NCBI RefSeq assembly: GCF_025961205.1
Contig: NZ_JAOQNH010000003.1
Coordinates: 578,501-642,500, forward strand
DNA length: 64,000 bases
Origin: Azospirillum fermentarium
GTDB lineage: Bacteria; Pseudomonadota; Alphaproteobacteria; Azospirillales; Azospirillaceae
Direction: 5' to 3'
The translations under genes and the position numbers were made by a program. This document shows positions 33,605 to 43,010 of this stretch, in pieces. Below the pieces are notes generated by a model. The model ran no database searches. It was not told where the DNA came from and was given only the letters and a program-made list of their open reading frames with translations. Every line of letters begins with the position of its first letter. Position 1 is the stretch's first letter.

Positions 33605-34629
33605 GCCGTGGCCCCCGCGTGTTCGGACGCCTTCGCCAGGTCAAGCGCCACATCGACGATCATGTCCTCCTGCCCGCCGACCATCTTGCGCCGGCCCAGT
33701 TCGATGAGGATCTCGCGGGCATCGACGCCATAGGTCTGCGACGCCCGCTCCGCATGGCGCAGGAAGCTGGAATAGACCCCGGCGTACCCCAGCGACAGGC
33801 TCTCGCGGTCCACCCGCACGGGCCGGTCCTGCAGCGGGCGCACCAGATCGTCCGCCGCGTCCATCAGCGCGAACAGGTCACAGCCGTGGTCCAGCCCCAT
33901 GCGGTCGAGCACGGCGATCAGCGCCTCCAGGGGCGCGTTGCCGGCCCCGGCCCCCATGCCGGCCAGGGAGGCGTCGATGCGCACCGCCCCCGCCTCGATC
34001 CCCGCCACCGCGTTGGCCACGCCGAGGGTGAGGTTGTGGTGGGTGTGCACGCCGATCTGGGTTTCCGGCTTCAGCCCGTCGCGGTAGGCGTGGACCCGCT
34101 CCGCCACCTGATGGGGCAGCAGGGCACCGGCGGAATCCACCACATAGACGCATTCCGCGCCGTAGGATTCCATCAGCTTGGCCTGCTCCAGCAGCTTCCC
34201 CGGCGCCACCATGTGCGACATCATCAGGAAACCGATGGTGTCCATGCCCAGCTTGCGGGCGTACTCGATGTGCTGCCGCGACACGTCGGCTTCGGTGCAG
34301 TGGGTCGCCACCCGCACCGAGCGGGCGCCGGCATCATAGGCGGCGTGGAGATCCTCCTTGGTGCCGATGCCGGGAAGCTGGAGCACGGTGACTTTCGCGT
34401 GGGTCACCGCCTCGGCCACCGCGGCGATCCAGTCGAGATCGGTGTGGCTGCCGAAGCCGTAGTTGAAGGAGCCGCCGGCCAGCCCGTCACCGTGGGTGAT
34501 CTCGATGGCGTCCACCTTGGCCGCGTCCAGCGCCTTGGCGATCGTGACGACCGTGGACAGGTCGTACTGGTGCCGCAGCGCGTGCATACCGTCGCGCAGG
34601 GTTACGTCCTGAATGTAGAGCTTGGTCAT
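33601..34629 (-). CDS. dmpG: 4-hydroxy-2-oxovalerate aldolase
   Basis: 342 aa. The HMGL-like TIM barrel begins [18 protein letters not shown] with the metal-binding Asp and catalytic Arg; [15 protein letters not shown] supplies the metal-binding His pair. It cleaves 4-hydroxy-2-oxovalerate to pyruvate and acetaldehyde and channels the acetaldehyde to DmpF. The C-terminal DmpG-type helical domain (from about residue 285, [20 protein letters not shown]) mediates that contact. Starts 17 bp after dmpF. Confidence 0.95.
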   Translation of the reverse strand: MTKLYIQDVTLRDGMHALRHQYDLSTVVTIAKALDAAKVDAIEITHGDGLAGGSFNYGFGSHTDLDWIAAVAEAVTHAKVTVLQLPGIGTKEDLHAAYDAGARSVRVATHCTEADVSRQHIEYARKLGMDTIGFLMMSHMVAPGKLLEQAKLMESYGAECVYVVDSAGALLPHQVAERVHAYRDGLKPETQIGVHTHHNLTLGVANAVAGIEAGAVRIDASLAGMGAGAGNAPLEALIAVLDRMGLDHGCDLFALMDAADDLVRPLQDRPVRVDRESLSLGYAGVYSSFLRHAERASQTYGVDAREILIELGRRKMVGGQEDMIVDVALDLAKASEHAGATA

Positions 34630-34646
34630 GGTGCCGTTTCCTTCGG

Positions 34647-35579
34647 TCAGGCGGCGAGCGTGCGCTCGACCCAGCGGTCGGCGGTGGCCATGGCGGCGGA
34701 GGTCATGATGTCCAGATTGCCGGAATAGGCCGGCAGGTAGTGGGCGGCCCCCTCCACCTCCAGGAAGATCGACGACTTGATGCCGGTGAACTCACCATAG
34801 CCGGGGATCTTCAGCGGCGCGTTGTTGCCGATGCGCTCGAACTGGACCTTCTGCTTCAGGCGGTAGCCGGGCACGTAGCTCTGCACCTCCTTCACCATGG
34901 CTTCCACCGAGGCTTCGATCTCCTCCGGTTCGGCCCCTTGGGACAGGGTGAACACGGTGTCGCGCATGATCAGCGGCGGTTCGGCGGGGTTGAGGATGAT
35001 GATGGCCTTGCCGCGCGCCGCCCCGCCCACCTGTTCGATGGCCCCGCGGGTGGTCTGGGTGAATTCATCGATGTTGGCCCGCGTGCCGGGGCCGGCGGAT
35101 TTGGACGAGATCGACGCCACGATCTCGGCATAGGGCACGGCCTTGGACACACGCTTGACGGCGTAGACCATGGGAATGGTCGCCTGCCCGCCGCAGGTGA
35201 CCATGTTGACGTTGCGCTGGTCGAGGTTGGCGTCGAGATTGACCACCGGCACGGTGTAGGGGCCGATGGCGGCGGGCGTCAGGTCGATCACCTGTTTGCC
35301 GGCGGCAATCGCAATCTCGGAATTCCGCTTGTGGGCATAGGCCGAGGTGGCGTCGAACACCACCTTCACATCCTGCCATTCGGGCATGCGGGTCAGGCCG
35401 TCGATGCCCTCGTGGGTGGTGGCCACACCCAGGCGGCGGGCACGGGCCAGGCCGTCGGATTCGGGGTCCACCCCCACCATCACCCCCATGCCGAGATGCC
35501 TGGCGTTGCGCATCACCTTGATCATCAGATCGGTGCCGATGTTCCCCGACCCGAGGATGGCCACCTTTGCTTTGCTCAT
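34647..35579 (-). CDS. dmpF: acetaldehyde dehydrogenase (acylating)
   Basis: 310 aa. The N-terminal NAD-binding loop is [12 protein letters not shown] (residues 8-19), and catalytic C129 lies in [16 protein letters not shown]. It turns acetaldehyde from DmpG plus CoA and NAD into acetyl-CoA. The ATG at 35579 begins [10 protein letters not shown], the family N-terminus, 5 bp after the dmpE stop. Gene order dmpE-F-G-H-I is the same as in the classical Pseudomonas phenol operon. Confidence 0.95.
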   Translation of the reverse strand: MSKAKVAILGSGNIGTDLMIKVMRNARHLGMGVMVGVDPESDGLARARRLGVATTHEGIDGLTRMPEWQDVKVVFDATSAYAHKRNSEIAIAAGKQVIDLTPAAIGPYTVPVVNLDANLDQRNVNMVTCGGQATIPMVYAVKRVSKAVPYAEIVASISSKSAGPGTRANIDEFTQTTRGAIEQVGGAARGKAIIILNPAEPPLIMRDTVFTLSQGAEPEEIEASVEAMVKEVQSYVPGYRLKQKVQFERIGNNAPLKIPGYGEFTGIKSSIFLEVEGAAHYLPAYSGNLDIMTSAAMATADRWVERTLAA

Positions 35580-35584
35580 GCTCG

Positions 35585-36376
35585 TCATTCCTTTGAAAAG
35601 GCGGCGCGGACCGAGCCGAGGCCCTCCACCCGCGCTTCGAACACGTCGCCGGGCTTCACCGGCACCATCGGCCCCAGCGCCCCCGACAGCACGGTGTCGC
35701 CGGCCTTGAGCGGGCGGCCCACGCGGGCCATCACCTTCGCCAGCCACAGCGTCGCGTTGACGGGGTGGCCCAGGCACGCGGCCCCGGCCCCGGTGGACAC
35801 CGGCTCGCCCCGGCATTCCAGCACCATGCCGCAATCGCGCAGGTTGAGATCCTTCAGCAGCCGCGGCTCGTTGCCCAGCACGTAGAGGCCGCTGGAGGCG
35901 TTGTCGGCCACGGTGTCGAGGATGCGGATGTCCCAGCCGGCCACCCGCGAATCCACGATCTCCAGCGCCGGCACGGCGAAGTCGATGGCGCGGATCACGT
36001 CGGCGGCGGTGAGCTGTTCGTCATCCAGATCGCGGCCCAGGACGAAGGCGATTTCCGCTTCCGCCTTGGGCTGGATCAGTTTGGTGATGGGGATATCGAG
36101 GGCGTCGGGCATCGCCATGTCGGCGAACAGCATGCCGTAATCGGGCTGATCGACGCCCAACTGCTTCTGCACCGCCACGCTGGTCAGGCCGATCTTGCGC
36201 CCGACCAGCCGGCCCCCGGCGGCCAGCCGGCGCTCGGTGTTGATGGACTGGGCGGCATAGGCGGCGTCCACCCCGCCCTCGGCCAGCAAATCACGCACGG
36301 GGCCGCAGGGTTGCCCGCCGGTGTGGGCGGCCCACAGCGCGTCGGCGGCCTGCTGGATTGCGTTTTGAAGAGACAT
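35585..36376 (-). CDS. dmpE: 2-oxopent-4-enoate hydratase
   Basis: 263 aa. It adds water to 2-hydroxypenta-2,4-dienoate to give 4-hydroxy-2-oxovalerate. The hydratase branch is recognised by [23 protein letters not shown]; metal ligands lie in [14 protein letters not shown] and [14 protein letters not shown]. It is a paralogue of DmpH in the same operon, with which it forms a channelling complex. Starts 11 bp downstream of dmpC. Confidence 0.94.
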   Translation of the reverse strand: MSLQNAIQQAADALWAAHTGGQPCGPVRDLLAEGGVDAAYAAQSINTERRLAAGGRLVGRKIGLTSVAVQKQLGVDQPDYGMLFADMAMPDALDIPITKLIQPKAEAEIAFVLGRDLDDEQLTAADVIRAIDFAVPALEIVDSRVAGWDIRILDTVADNASSGLYVLGNEPRLLKDLNLRDCGMVLECRGEPVSTGAGAACLGHPVNATLWLAKVMARVGRPLKAGDTVLSGALGPMVPVKPGDVFEARVEGLGSVRAAFSKE

Positions 36377-36387
36377 CGGGCCGTTCC

Positions 36388-37851
36388 TCACAGCTTGACG
36401 CAGACGTTGCGCAGTTCGGTGTAGAATTCCAGGGAATGCACCCCGCCCTCGCGCCCGATGCCCGACTGCTTGGCGCCGCCGAAGGCGGTGCGCAGGTCGC
36501 GCAGGAACCAGGAATTGACCCAGGCGATGCCCACGTCGATCTTGCCCGCCACCCGGTGCGCGCGGCTCAGGTTCTGGGTCCACACGGTGGTGGCAAGGCC
36601 ATAGTCGGTGTCGTTGGCCAGCCGGATCGCCTCCTCCTCGGTATCGAAGGGGCGGATGTGGCAGCAGGGGCCGAAGATCTCTTCGCGCACCACCGCGGCA
36701 TCGTCGGACAGGCCGGTCCAGATGGTCGGCTGGATCCACGCCCCGCCGGCCAGGGCTTCGGGCATGTCGGGCACGCCGCCGCCGGTCACCACCGTCGCCC
36801 CCTCCTCCACCGCCTTGCGGTAGTAGGAGAGCACCTTGTCCCGGTGGGTGTGGCTGATCAGCGGGCCGAGGCCGGTGTCGGGATCGCTCGGGGCACCGAT
36901 CTTCAGCGCTTCGGCCTTGGCCTTCAGGGCCGCCACGAATTTGTCGAAGATCGGGCGTTCCACATAGACCCGCTCGGTGCCCAGGCACACCTGACCGCAA
37001 TTGACGAAGGCCGCGCGGGCGATGCCGGCCACCGCCTTGTCGAAATCGGCGTCGGCGAAGACGATGCCGGCGTTCTTGCCGCCCATCTCGAACGACACCG
37101 CGCGCACGCCGTCGGCCGCCGCCTTCATGATGGCGGTGCCGGTGGACGTCTCACCCGTAAAGGTGATACCGTCAACGCCCGGATGGCGGGTGAGGAATTC
37201 GCCGGCGCTGTCGGGGCCGAAACCGTGGACCACGTTGTAGACGCCGGGCGGCACGCCGCAGGCGTTCATCACCTCGCCCAGCAGGGCGGCGGTGGTCGGG
37301 GTTTCCTCCGACGGCTTCACCACCACGGTGTTGCCGCAGGCCAGCGCCGGCCCGACCTTCCACGTCATCAGCAAGAGCGGCAGGTTCCACGGCGACACCA
37401 CCGCGATCACCCCCTTGGGCACGCGCACGCCGTAGTTCAGCACCCTGCCGCCGTCGCTGGGGTCGGTCATCTCGAACGCCTCGGTGGGGACGTTCTTGAT
37501 CATGTCGGCGAAGATCTTGAAATTCGCCGCCCCGCGGGGGATGTCGATGTGGCTGGCCAGCGACACGGGCTTGCCGGTGTCGGCGACCTCGGCATCCAGG
37601 AAATCGTCGAAGCGCCGGTTGATCTCGTCGGCCACCCGGTGCAGCAGGGCCGCGCGCTCGGGCAGCGGCATCGACCCCCACGGGCCGTCCAGTGCTGCGC
37701 GCGCGGCCCGGACCGCCGCGTCCACCTCGGCCTTGCCGGCCTCGTGCACGAGGGAGATCACGTCACCGGTGACCGGCGAGCGGTTGGCGAACGTCTTTCC
37801 CGACGTGCCGGACACGTACCGGCCATCGATGAAATTCAGCACGTCCTTCAT
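36388..37851 (-). CDS. dmpC: 2-hydroxymuconic semialdehyde dehydrogenase
   Basis: 487 aa aldehyde dehydrogenase. Catalytic residues are C289 in [12 protein letters not shown] and E255 in [10 protein letters not shown]; the NAD-binding [11 protein letters not shown] is near residues 231-241. The opening [18 protein letters not shown] is that of the DmpC/XylG group. It oxidises the ring-cleavage product to 4-oxalocrotonate, the entry to the dehydrogenase branch used for catechol itself. The start overlaps the GlcG-like gene's stop (ATGA). Confidence 0.94.
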   Translation of the reverse strand: MKDVLNFIDGRYVSGTSGKTFANRSPVTGDVISLVHEAGKAEVDAAVRAARAALDGPWGSMPLPERAALLHRVADEINRRFDDFLDAEVADTGKPVSLASHIDIPRGAANFKIFADMIKNVPTEAFEMTDPSDGGRVLNYGVRVPKGVIAVVSPWNLPLLLMTWKVGPALACGNTVVVKPSEETPTTAALLGEVMNACGVPPGVYNVVHGFGPDSAGEFLTRHPGVDGITFTGETSTGTAIMKAAADGVRAVSFEMGGKNAGIVFADADFDKAVAGIARAAFVNCGQVCLGTERVYVERPIFDKFVAALKAKAEALKIGAPSDPDTGLGPLISHTHRDKVLSYYRKAVEEGATVVTGGGVPDMPEALAGGAWIQPTIWTGLSDDAAVVREEIFGPCCHIRPFDTEEEAIRLANDTDYGLATTVWTQNLSRAHRVAGKIDVGIAWVNSWFLRDLRTAFGGAKQSGIGREGGVHSLEFYTELRNVCVKL

Positions 37852-38306
37852 GGCTGTTCTTCCTTATCCAACCCGAATGTGTCCAGCCCCAGGGCGGCCA
37901 GGGCCGCGCGGGCGCAGAGGATGTCCTGTTCTTCGCTGGCCCCCGACACGCCCACGCCGCCCAGCCGCACGCCGTTCTCGCTCACGGGGAAGCCGCCGCC
38001 GATCATGGTCAGCCGCGGCACCTGCATCAGCCCCTGGCGCAGCGGCTCGTTGCCCGCCAGCGCCGCCGCCCATTGCCCGGTGGGAAAGCCGAAGCTGGCG
38101 GCGGTGTAGGCCTTGTCGGTGGCAATCCCGATGGAATGCAGGAACGCCCCCGGCATCCGCAGGAAGGCCGCGAGGTTGCCGCCCGCGTCCACCACCGCCA
38201 CGTTGATCCGCACGCCCAGTTCCCGCGCCTTGGCCACCGCCGCGGCGCAGGCGGCGTGGGCGGCCTCGGCACCGATGACGGCGCCCGCTTCCCCCAGCCC
38301 GCTCAT
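37848..38306 (-). CDS. GlcG/HbpS family (DUF336) protein inside the phenol operon
   Basis: 152 aa. The HbpS/GlcG fold is shown by INVAVVDAGGNLAAFLRMPGAFLHSIGIATDKAYTAA and TMIGGGFPVSENGVRLGGVGVSGASEEQD. Family members bind haem or cobalamin degradation products or sit, uncharacterised, in aromatic-catabolism clusters. It overlaps both neighbours (ATGA with dmpD upstream and dmpC downstream), so it must be co-translated with the pathway. Not part of the classical dmp operon; role unknown. Confidence 0.85.
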   Translation of the reverse strand: MSGLGEAGAVIGAEAAHAACAAAVAKARELGVRINVAVVDAGGNLAAFLRMPGAFLHSIGIATDKAYTAASFGFPTGQWAAALAGNEPLRQGLMQVPRLTMIGGGFPVSENGVRLGGVGVSGASEEQDILCARAALAALGLDTFGLDKEEQP

Positions 38307-39145
38307 GCCCCATCCCCTTGATCCAGCAGGAAATCCGTAACCAGACGGTTGAACGCCCCGGTCTTTTCGATCTGCGTCCAGTGGCCGCAGTTGCCGAACA
38401 CGTGCAGGTCCGACGCCGCCAGCAGGTGGTGCAGACGAACACTCGCCTCCAGCGGGATCACGCGGTCGTCGCGGCCATGGACGATCAGCGCCCGGTGCGG
38501 AAGCCGTGCAATCCGCTCCGGCGGGGTCAGCAGCGCGTTCAGGTGCCGCTGGCGCGGGGCCGGGAACATGGCGGCGTAGGATTCGTGGTAGCCGGGGCGG
38601 ATGCTGGCCTGATAGCGCGAGCGCACGATCTCGGGCGTGATCAGCGTGCGGTCGTGGGCGAACCAGTCCATGATCGCCGCCATGTTCTCCTCCGACGGCT
38701 CGTACCCCCACACGGCGTCCAAGCCGGGCGTCATGGGGAAGTCCACCGCCGCCGATCCCATCAGCACCAGCCGGTCCACCCGGTCCGGGTGACGGTCGGC
38801 CAGCGCCACCGCCAGCGCACCCCCGAAGGAATTGCCGATCACATGGGTGCGCCCGATGCCGAGCGCGTCGAGAAAACCCGCGATGTGGTCCACCCACAGA
38901 TCCAGACCATAGGCATCCCCCGGCAGGCGTTGGGTGTAGCCGAAACCGGCGGCGTCGGGCGCAATGGCGCGGAAATGCACGGCCAGCGCCGGCAGCGTCA
39001 GCCGCCAGTTGGCGTACGCGGTGACGCCGGGGCCGGACCCGTGCAGCAGCAGGACGGGCGCCCCCGCCCCGGCCTCCAGGTAATTGGTGGCGCGTCCGGC
39101 CACAGGGACGGACCGCCCGATTTCGGGATTGGCGGTTTCGCTCAT
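38303..39145 (-). CDS. dmpD: 2-hydroxymuconic semialdehyde hydrolase
   Basis: 280 aa alpha/beta hydrolase. Catalytic triad: S106 in GNSFGG, D227 in HGRDDRVIP and H255 in GNCGHWTQIE. The oxyanion region LLHGSGPGVTAYANW is diagnostic of the DmpD/XylF meta-cleavage product hydrolases. It serves the hydrolytic branch, needed for methyl-substituted catechols. ATG 39145 gives MSETANPEIG; a longer frame upstream is not family-like. Stop overlaps the GlcG gene start. Confidence 0.93.
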   Translation of the reverse strand: MSETANPEIGRSVPVAGRATNYLEAGAGAPVLLLHGSGPGVTAYANWRLTLPALAVHFRAIAPDAAGFGYTQRLPGDAYGLDLWVDHIAGFLDALGIGRTHVIGNSFGGALAVALADRHPDRVDRLVLMGSAAVDFPMTPGLDAVWGYEPSEENMAAIMDWFAHDRTLITPEIVRSRYQASIRPGYHESYAAMFPAPRQRHLNALLTPPERIARLPHRALIVHGRDDRVIPLEASVRLHHLLAASDLHVFGNCGHWTQIEKTGAFNRLVTDFLLDQGDGA

Positions 39146-39219
39146 GACGGGTTCCCCGCGCGTTTGAAAAACGGGACCGGGTGCCGCCGCCCTCACCGGA
39201 CGGCGGCACCGGACCGGCG

Positions 39220-40119
39220 TCAGAAGGGCATGATGAACTTGACCCACGCCTTGCCGCCCTGGGGGCGGTTTTCGGCGACGAATTCATGCTGGTACTTGGC
39301 GATCAGCGACATGCCGTTGAAATCGTACTTCACCGCCGGGCCGGCGGCGAAGGCACGGCCCCGGTTGTCCACCTTCACACCGGCGCGTTCGTCGTCGGTG
39401 GTCTGGTTGAACCAATAGCCCGACACGCCCACCGACCAGTCGCCGATGTGCTGGGCCACGGTGTAATCCATGTGGAAGGCCTGGCCCGAGCGGTAGTCGG
39501 TGTCGTTGTTCTTGGTGTTGAAGGTATACATCAGCTTGGCCGACACCTCGAACCCGCCGTCGGTGATGTAGGTGCCGGCCACCAGCGGTTCGATGCCCCA
39601 GTAATTGGCGCCGATGTTGAGGGGACGGCTCTTGTCGTACTCGCCGGTCGGCAGGATCACGTCGATGCCGGTGGCGATGTGGTGGTTCTTGCCGTGCCAC
39701 GACAGGATGACGGGGTTGAGGGTGATGTCGCCCAGCCCGAACCGGCGGTGGGAGATGTTGCCCACCTCGTAATCCAGATGGACCAGGGGCACCAGCATGT
39801 GCATGCCCCAATAGGCCCCCAGCACCTGATACGGGCTGGTCCACACCAGACGCCCGACCTCGGCGGTGGCGTTCAGGCGGAAATGCACCGGCACCTTGTC
39901 GCCGGAATTGTCGTTCAGCCGGTCCGCCGAATAATGGGTCAGGTAGTTGAGGAAATAGAAGCCCGGCGGCGGCACGGCGCCGGCCATGAAGCCTTCGGCG
40001 CCGTCGGGATACTGCGATGCCCCTTCGGTGGCGTTGGCCGCCGGGGCGGCCAGCGTCAGCAGCAGAGCGGCGGCGGCGGCGGCGGCAAGCCCGCGGACGC
40101 TCTGCACAGTCGATGCCAT
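39220..40119 (-). CDS. SphA-like outer-membrane protein ('phenol degradation protein meta')
   Basis: 299 aa. A cleaved signal peptide is clear (about residues 1-30, ending AANATEG). The mature part is rich in alternating aromatic/polar beta-strands with a terminal aromatic residue (FIMPF), as in outer-membrane barrels. Phrases PGFYFLNYLTHYSADRL and ATGIDVILPTGEYDKSR match the SphA/COG4313 family linked to meta-cleavage clusters. It probably helps uptake of phenol or related aromatics across the outer membrane. It lies between dmpB and dmpD. Confidence 0.88.
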   Translation of the reverse strand: MASTVQSVRGLAAAAAAALLLTLAAPAANATEGASQYPDGAEGFMAGAVPPPGFYFLNYLTHYSADRLNDNSGDKVPVHFRLNATAEVGRLVWTSPYQVLGAYWGMHMLVPLVHLDYEVGNISHRRFGLGDITLNPVILSWHGKNHHIATGIDVILPTGEYDKSRPLNIGANYWGIEPLVAGTYITDGGFEVSAKLMYTFNTKNNDTDYRSGQAFHMDYTVAQHIGDWSVGVSGYWFNQTTDDERAGVKVDNRGRAFAAGPAVKYDFNGMSLIAKYQHEFVAENRPQGGKAWVKFIMPF

Positions 40120-40171
40120 GGGAATTCTCCCTGATGTCTTTTTTTATGGAGACGCGCGGAGGAGGGCGGTA

Positions 40172-41095
40172 TCAGGTCACCACACCCAGGAAGCGTTCGT
40201 TCAGCGCGCGCTCGTAATAGAAGATGCCGCGGCCCACCTGATCGAAGCTCCAGGTGCGCACCGGATCGTCGGGGTAGAAGGTGTAGCCGCCGGCGAACAC
40301 CTCGTTCCGGTTGCCCGAGGGGTCGAAGAAATAGATGGTCTGGCCGCGGGTGATGCCGTGGCGGGTGGGGCCCAGGTCGATGGCGATGTCCTCGCGCACC
40401 ATCACGTCGGCGGCGTGGCCGATGGCGTTCCAGTCTTCGATGAAGAAGGCGACGTGGTGCAGCTTGCCCGGCTCGGGGTGGCGGACGAAGGCGATGTCGT
40501 GCGCCTTGTTGGAGCAGGTCAGCCAGATGGCGAAGACGTTGCCCTCGGGGTCATCGACCTTTTCCGCCAGCTTGAAATCCAGGCAATTTTCGAAGATGTC
40601 CAGATTCTTGTCGATGTCGGGGCCGTACAGCAGGATGTGGTCCATGCGGATGGCGCCCATGCCATGGGGCACGCTCTTCCAGATGTAGGGGTTCTCCACA
40701 TCGGGGATCTCGTCGGCCCGCGCCACCTCGGCGTAGAGGTCGATGCGGTGGCCCGACGGCAGGGTGAAGGCGATGCGGCGCCCGAACCCCGGCTGTTCCC
40801 CGGCGGCAACCGGCGTCACCTCGACCCCATAGGCGGTCAGGCGCTTTTCAAAGGCGCTGAGCGCCTCGTCGCTCTCGACCTTGAAGGCGAAGAGGTCGAA
40901 GCCCGCCTGATCGGACGGGCGCAGCACCAGCGAGTGGTGATCGAACTCGTCGCGGCCCTTCAGCATCACGCGGCCGTCGCCGCACGTCCCGACCTTCATC
41001 AGCCCGACGTGTTCGACATAGTGCTTCACCGCCGCGTCGATATCCAGAACACGGATCTGCGCCAGACCAGGGCGCAACACACCCGTCATTGCCAT
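40172..41095 (-). CDS. dmpB: catechol 2,3-dioxygenase (extradiol, type I)
   Basis: 307 aa, the exact size of Pseudomonas DmpB/XylE. The Fe(II) ligands are H153 (RMDHILL), H214 (KLHHVAF) and E265 (GNRNEVFAGG), at the canonical numbers. It cleaves catechol next to the hydroxyls to yield yellow 2-hydroxymuconic semialdehyde. The ATG has GGAGGAAACG 4 nt upstream, the same ribosome site used before dmpL and dmpO. A 450-bp gap with a repeat separates it from dmpQ; transcription may continue across it or start anew. Confidence 0.96.
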   Translation of the reverse strand: MAMTGVLRPGLAQIRVLDIDAAVKHYVEHVGLMKVGTCGDGRVMLKGRDEFDHHSLVLRPSDQAGFDLFAFKVESDEALSAFEKRLTAYGVEVTPVAAGEQPGFGRRIAFTLPSGHRIDLYAEVARADEIPDVENPYIWKSVPHGMGAIRMDHILLYGPDIDKNLDIFENCLDFKLAEKVDDPEGNVFAIWLTCSNKAHDIAFVRHPEPGKLHHVAFFIEDWNAIGHAADVMVREDIAIDLGPTRHGITRGQTIYFFDPSGNRNEVFAGGYTFYPDDPVRTWSFDQVGRGIFYYERALNERFLGVVT

Positions 41096-41334
41096 TGTCG
41101 TTTCCTCCGGTTTGCGTTGGTCGCTTGTTTTGGTGATGGGCCGGGAAGCCCTGGTGTCCGGCGGTTGGCGTGGTGTCACCGCTTCCCGGCGGATGCAGGA
41201 GAACCCCTGGGGGCCTCCTCTGTCAACTATAATATCGTTTTTTTTGTTTTTATCGTTTTATGGGGCGCCCCCTCTCCCCGTTGGGGCTGCCGGATGCACA
41301 CATCTCTAACCCACCGATGCAAAACAGCTTTTTC
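41096..41334. other. intergenic DNA upstream of dmpB with T-rich tract
   Basis: No gene seen. A strongly T/A-rich stretch at 41225-41262 interrupts GC-rich sequence. On the minus strand it could supply a secondary promoter (TTGACA at about 41220-41225 with a poor -10) for dmpB. Support for that promoter is weak. Confidence 0.35.
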
Positions 41335-41456
41335 CATCGTCATTCCCGCGAAGGCGGGAATCCAGGCACAGAGCCGCGATCAGCGGCGACATGAGTCCCC
41401 AAGGTTTCTCCCTTGGAAACACCTTCTGGATCCCAGCCTTCGCTGGGATGACGATG
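41335..41456. repeat. MITE-like element with 31-bp imperfect terminal inverted repeats
   Basis: The left end (CATCGTCATTCCCGCGAAGG...) and right end (...CCTTCGCTGGGATGACGATG) are inverted copies with a few mismatches. Each also contains its own small hairpin (CCCGC/GCGGG; CCCAGC/GCTGGG). About 60 bp of unrelated sequence lies between. Such CGTCATTCCCGCG elements are scattered in many proteobacterial genomes. No transposase is encoded. It sits in the dmpQ-dmpB gap. Confidence 0.75.
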
Positions 41457-41544
41457 AAAAGTTTATGGTCTGTCAGTGCATTGGACGATGTGTGAGTATC
41501 ACGAGCCTGACGGCTCGGCTTTCGGGCTATCGCTGTGAAAACCG

Positions 41545-41590
41545 GCCCTCACCCCGGCCCCCTCCCCGGTGGGGAGAGGGTGTAAGGGGG
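41545..41590. repeat. palindromic CCCTCACCCCGG-type repeat overlapping the dmpQ 3' end
   Basis: A GC-rich inverted repeat (CTCCCC/GGGGAG core, CCCTC/GAGGG flanks) of a kind common in intergenic DNA of high-GC bacteria. Here it encodes the last 13 residues and stop of the ferredoxin gene, so it has probably replaced the original 3' end. Confidence 0.55.
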
Positions 41591-41923
41591 GATTTCGGCA
41601 CGCACCGGCACCTTCAGCGCCGGGCGCACGGTCAGGTCGCTTTCGGGGGTCAGGCGGCAGGCGAGCGCGTAGCCCTCCCCCTCCTCCTCCACACTGACGT
41701 GGTTGCGCCCGGTGGGGCCGGTGCGGTAGCGCCCGGCCAGTACCTGCACCCGGCACACGCCGCAGCCGCCGCGGCGGCAGCCGGTGGGAATGCGCTTGGC
41801 GCCGATCATCGCCCGCCCCCCCGGCCCCCACGCACGGTCCAGCGCTTCCAGCACCGTCTCGCCGCCGCGGCAGGGAAAGGGGGTGTCCCGGCCCTCCAGA
41901 TGGATGGCGAAGGTGTTTTCCAT
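41549..41923 (-). CDS. dmpQ: plant-type [2Fe-2S] ferredoxin, DmpQ/XylT-like
   Basis: 124 aa. Cluster cysteines C49, C54, C57 and C89 follow the C-x4-C-x2-C...C pattern (TGCRRGGCGVCRVQV...ALACR). DmpQ/XylT ferredoxins re-reduce the active-site iron of catechol 2,3-dioxygenase after oxidative inactivation. It starts 3 bp after the dmpP stop. The C-terminal residues from about 112 (PYTLSPPGRGPG) come from an intergenic palindromic repeat and look non-native, but they lie outside the cluster domain. Confidence 0.9.
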   Translation of the reverse strand: MENTFAIHLEGRDTPFPCRGGETVLEALDRAWGPGGRAMIGAKRIPTGCRRGGCGVCRVQVLAGRYRTGPTGRNHVSVEEEGEGYALACRLTPESDLTVRPALKVPVRAEIPPYTLSPPGRGPG

Positions 41924-41926
41924 GGC

Positions 41927-42991
41927 TCACAGCCTCCGAAAGACCGGGCTTTTCACCTTGGCCGCGTCGGCATCGCCGGCGGTCAGGAAACGCTCGGTGT
42001 GGATGTCGCGTTCGAACAGCCGGCCCTGCATCAGCGTGCGGATGCAGGCTTCCACCATGGGCGGCGGACCGCACAGGTACGCCTTGCGCCCCGCGAACAC
42101 GCCGCCGTAGCGGCGGGCCAGCGCCTCGTGGACGAAGCCGGTTTCCCCGTCCCACCCGTCCCCGGCGCCGGGCTCCGACAGCACCGGCACATAGGTCAGG
42201 GTGGGATGGCGGGCCGCCAGATCCGTGAAGAGATCCCGGTCGTAGAGGTCGCGGGCGGTGCGCACCCCGTGGATCAGCAGCATCTCGTGGGGGCACCCCT
42301 CTTCCAGCAGGTCGAGGATCATGGATTTCGGGCTGGACAGCCCGGTGCCGCCGGCCAGGAAGATCATCGGCGCCTCCGCCGATTTGCGCACCAGGAAGCG
42401 GCCATAGGGGCCGGACAGCCGCAGCCGGTCGCCCACCGCGAGATCGTGGTGGATGTAGCCGGTGGCCCGCCCGCCCGGCACCAGCCGCACGTGCAGCTCG
42501 ACCAGCCCCGGCTGCGACGGCGGGTTGGCCAGCGAGAAGGCCCGCGGCCCGTCCACGCCGGGCACCGTCAGGTTGACGTACTGCCCGGCCTGGAATTCGA
42601 TGCCGGGGCCGTCCAGTTGGATGAACACCCCCTTCACATCGTGGGTCAGGTCATCCAGCCGCACCACGGTGCCGGCAAAGTCGCGCACCGGGATGCGCCG
42701 GGCGTCGGGATCGTCGTCCAGTTCGGCTTCGATGGTGACGTCGGACATCAAGGTGGCGGTGCAGGCCAGCGTCTTGCCCCCGTCCCGCTCGAAATCCATC
42801 AGCGCGAAGGGGGAGGCATCGCCGTGGTCCACCTCGCCGTCCGCCACCTCGACCTTGCAGGTGCCGCACAGCCCGTGTCCGCAGGCGTGGGGAAGCCAGA
42901 TCCCCTGCCGCAGACAGGCATCCAGAATGGTCTGGCCCTCGTCCACCTCCACCGTGTCGCCGGTGGGTTCGATGGTCAGCGTGTGGGTCAC
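41927..42991 (-). CDS. dmpP: phenol hydroxylase reductase component P5
   Basis: 354 aa. An N-terminal [2Fe-2S] domain (C37, C42, C45, C77) precedes an FAD domain (RAFSLANPPSQPG) and an NAD domain (FLAGGTGLSSPKSMILDLL; YLCGPPPMVEACI). It passes electrons from NADH via FAD and the cluster to the di-iron centre of DmpN. Length and order of domains are those of DmpP/TouF-type reductases. It lies 19 bp after dmpO. Confidence 0.95.
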   Translation of the reverse strand: MTHTLTIEPTGDTVEVDEGQTILDACLRQGIWLPHACGHGLCGTCKVEVADGEVDHGDASPFALMDFERDGGKTLACTATLMSDVTIEAELDDDPDARRIPVRDFAGTVVRLDDLTHDVKGVFIQLDGPGIEFQAGQYVNLTVPGVDGPRAFSLANPPSQPGLVELHVRLVPGGRATGYIHHDLAVGDRLRLSGPYGRFLVRKSAEAPMIFLAGGTGLSSPKSMILDLLEEGCPHEMLLIHGVRTARDLYDRDLFTDLAARHPTLTYVPVLSEPGAGDGWDGETGFVHEALARRYGGVFAGRKAYLCGPPPMVEACIRTLMQGRLFERDIHTERFLTAGDADAAKVKSPVFRRL

Positions 42992-43010
42992 GGAACACCT
43001 CCCCTTGTTT

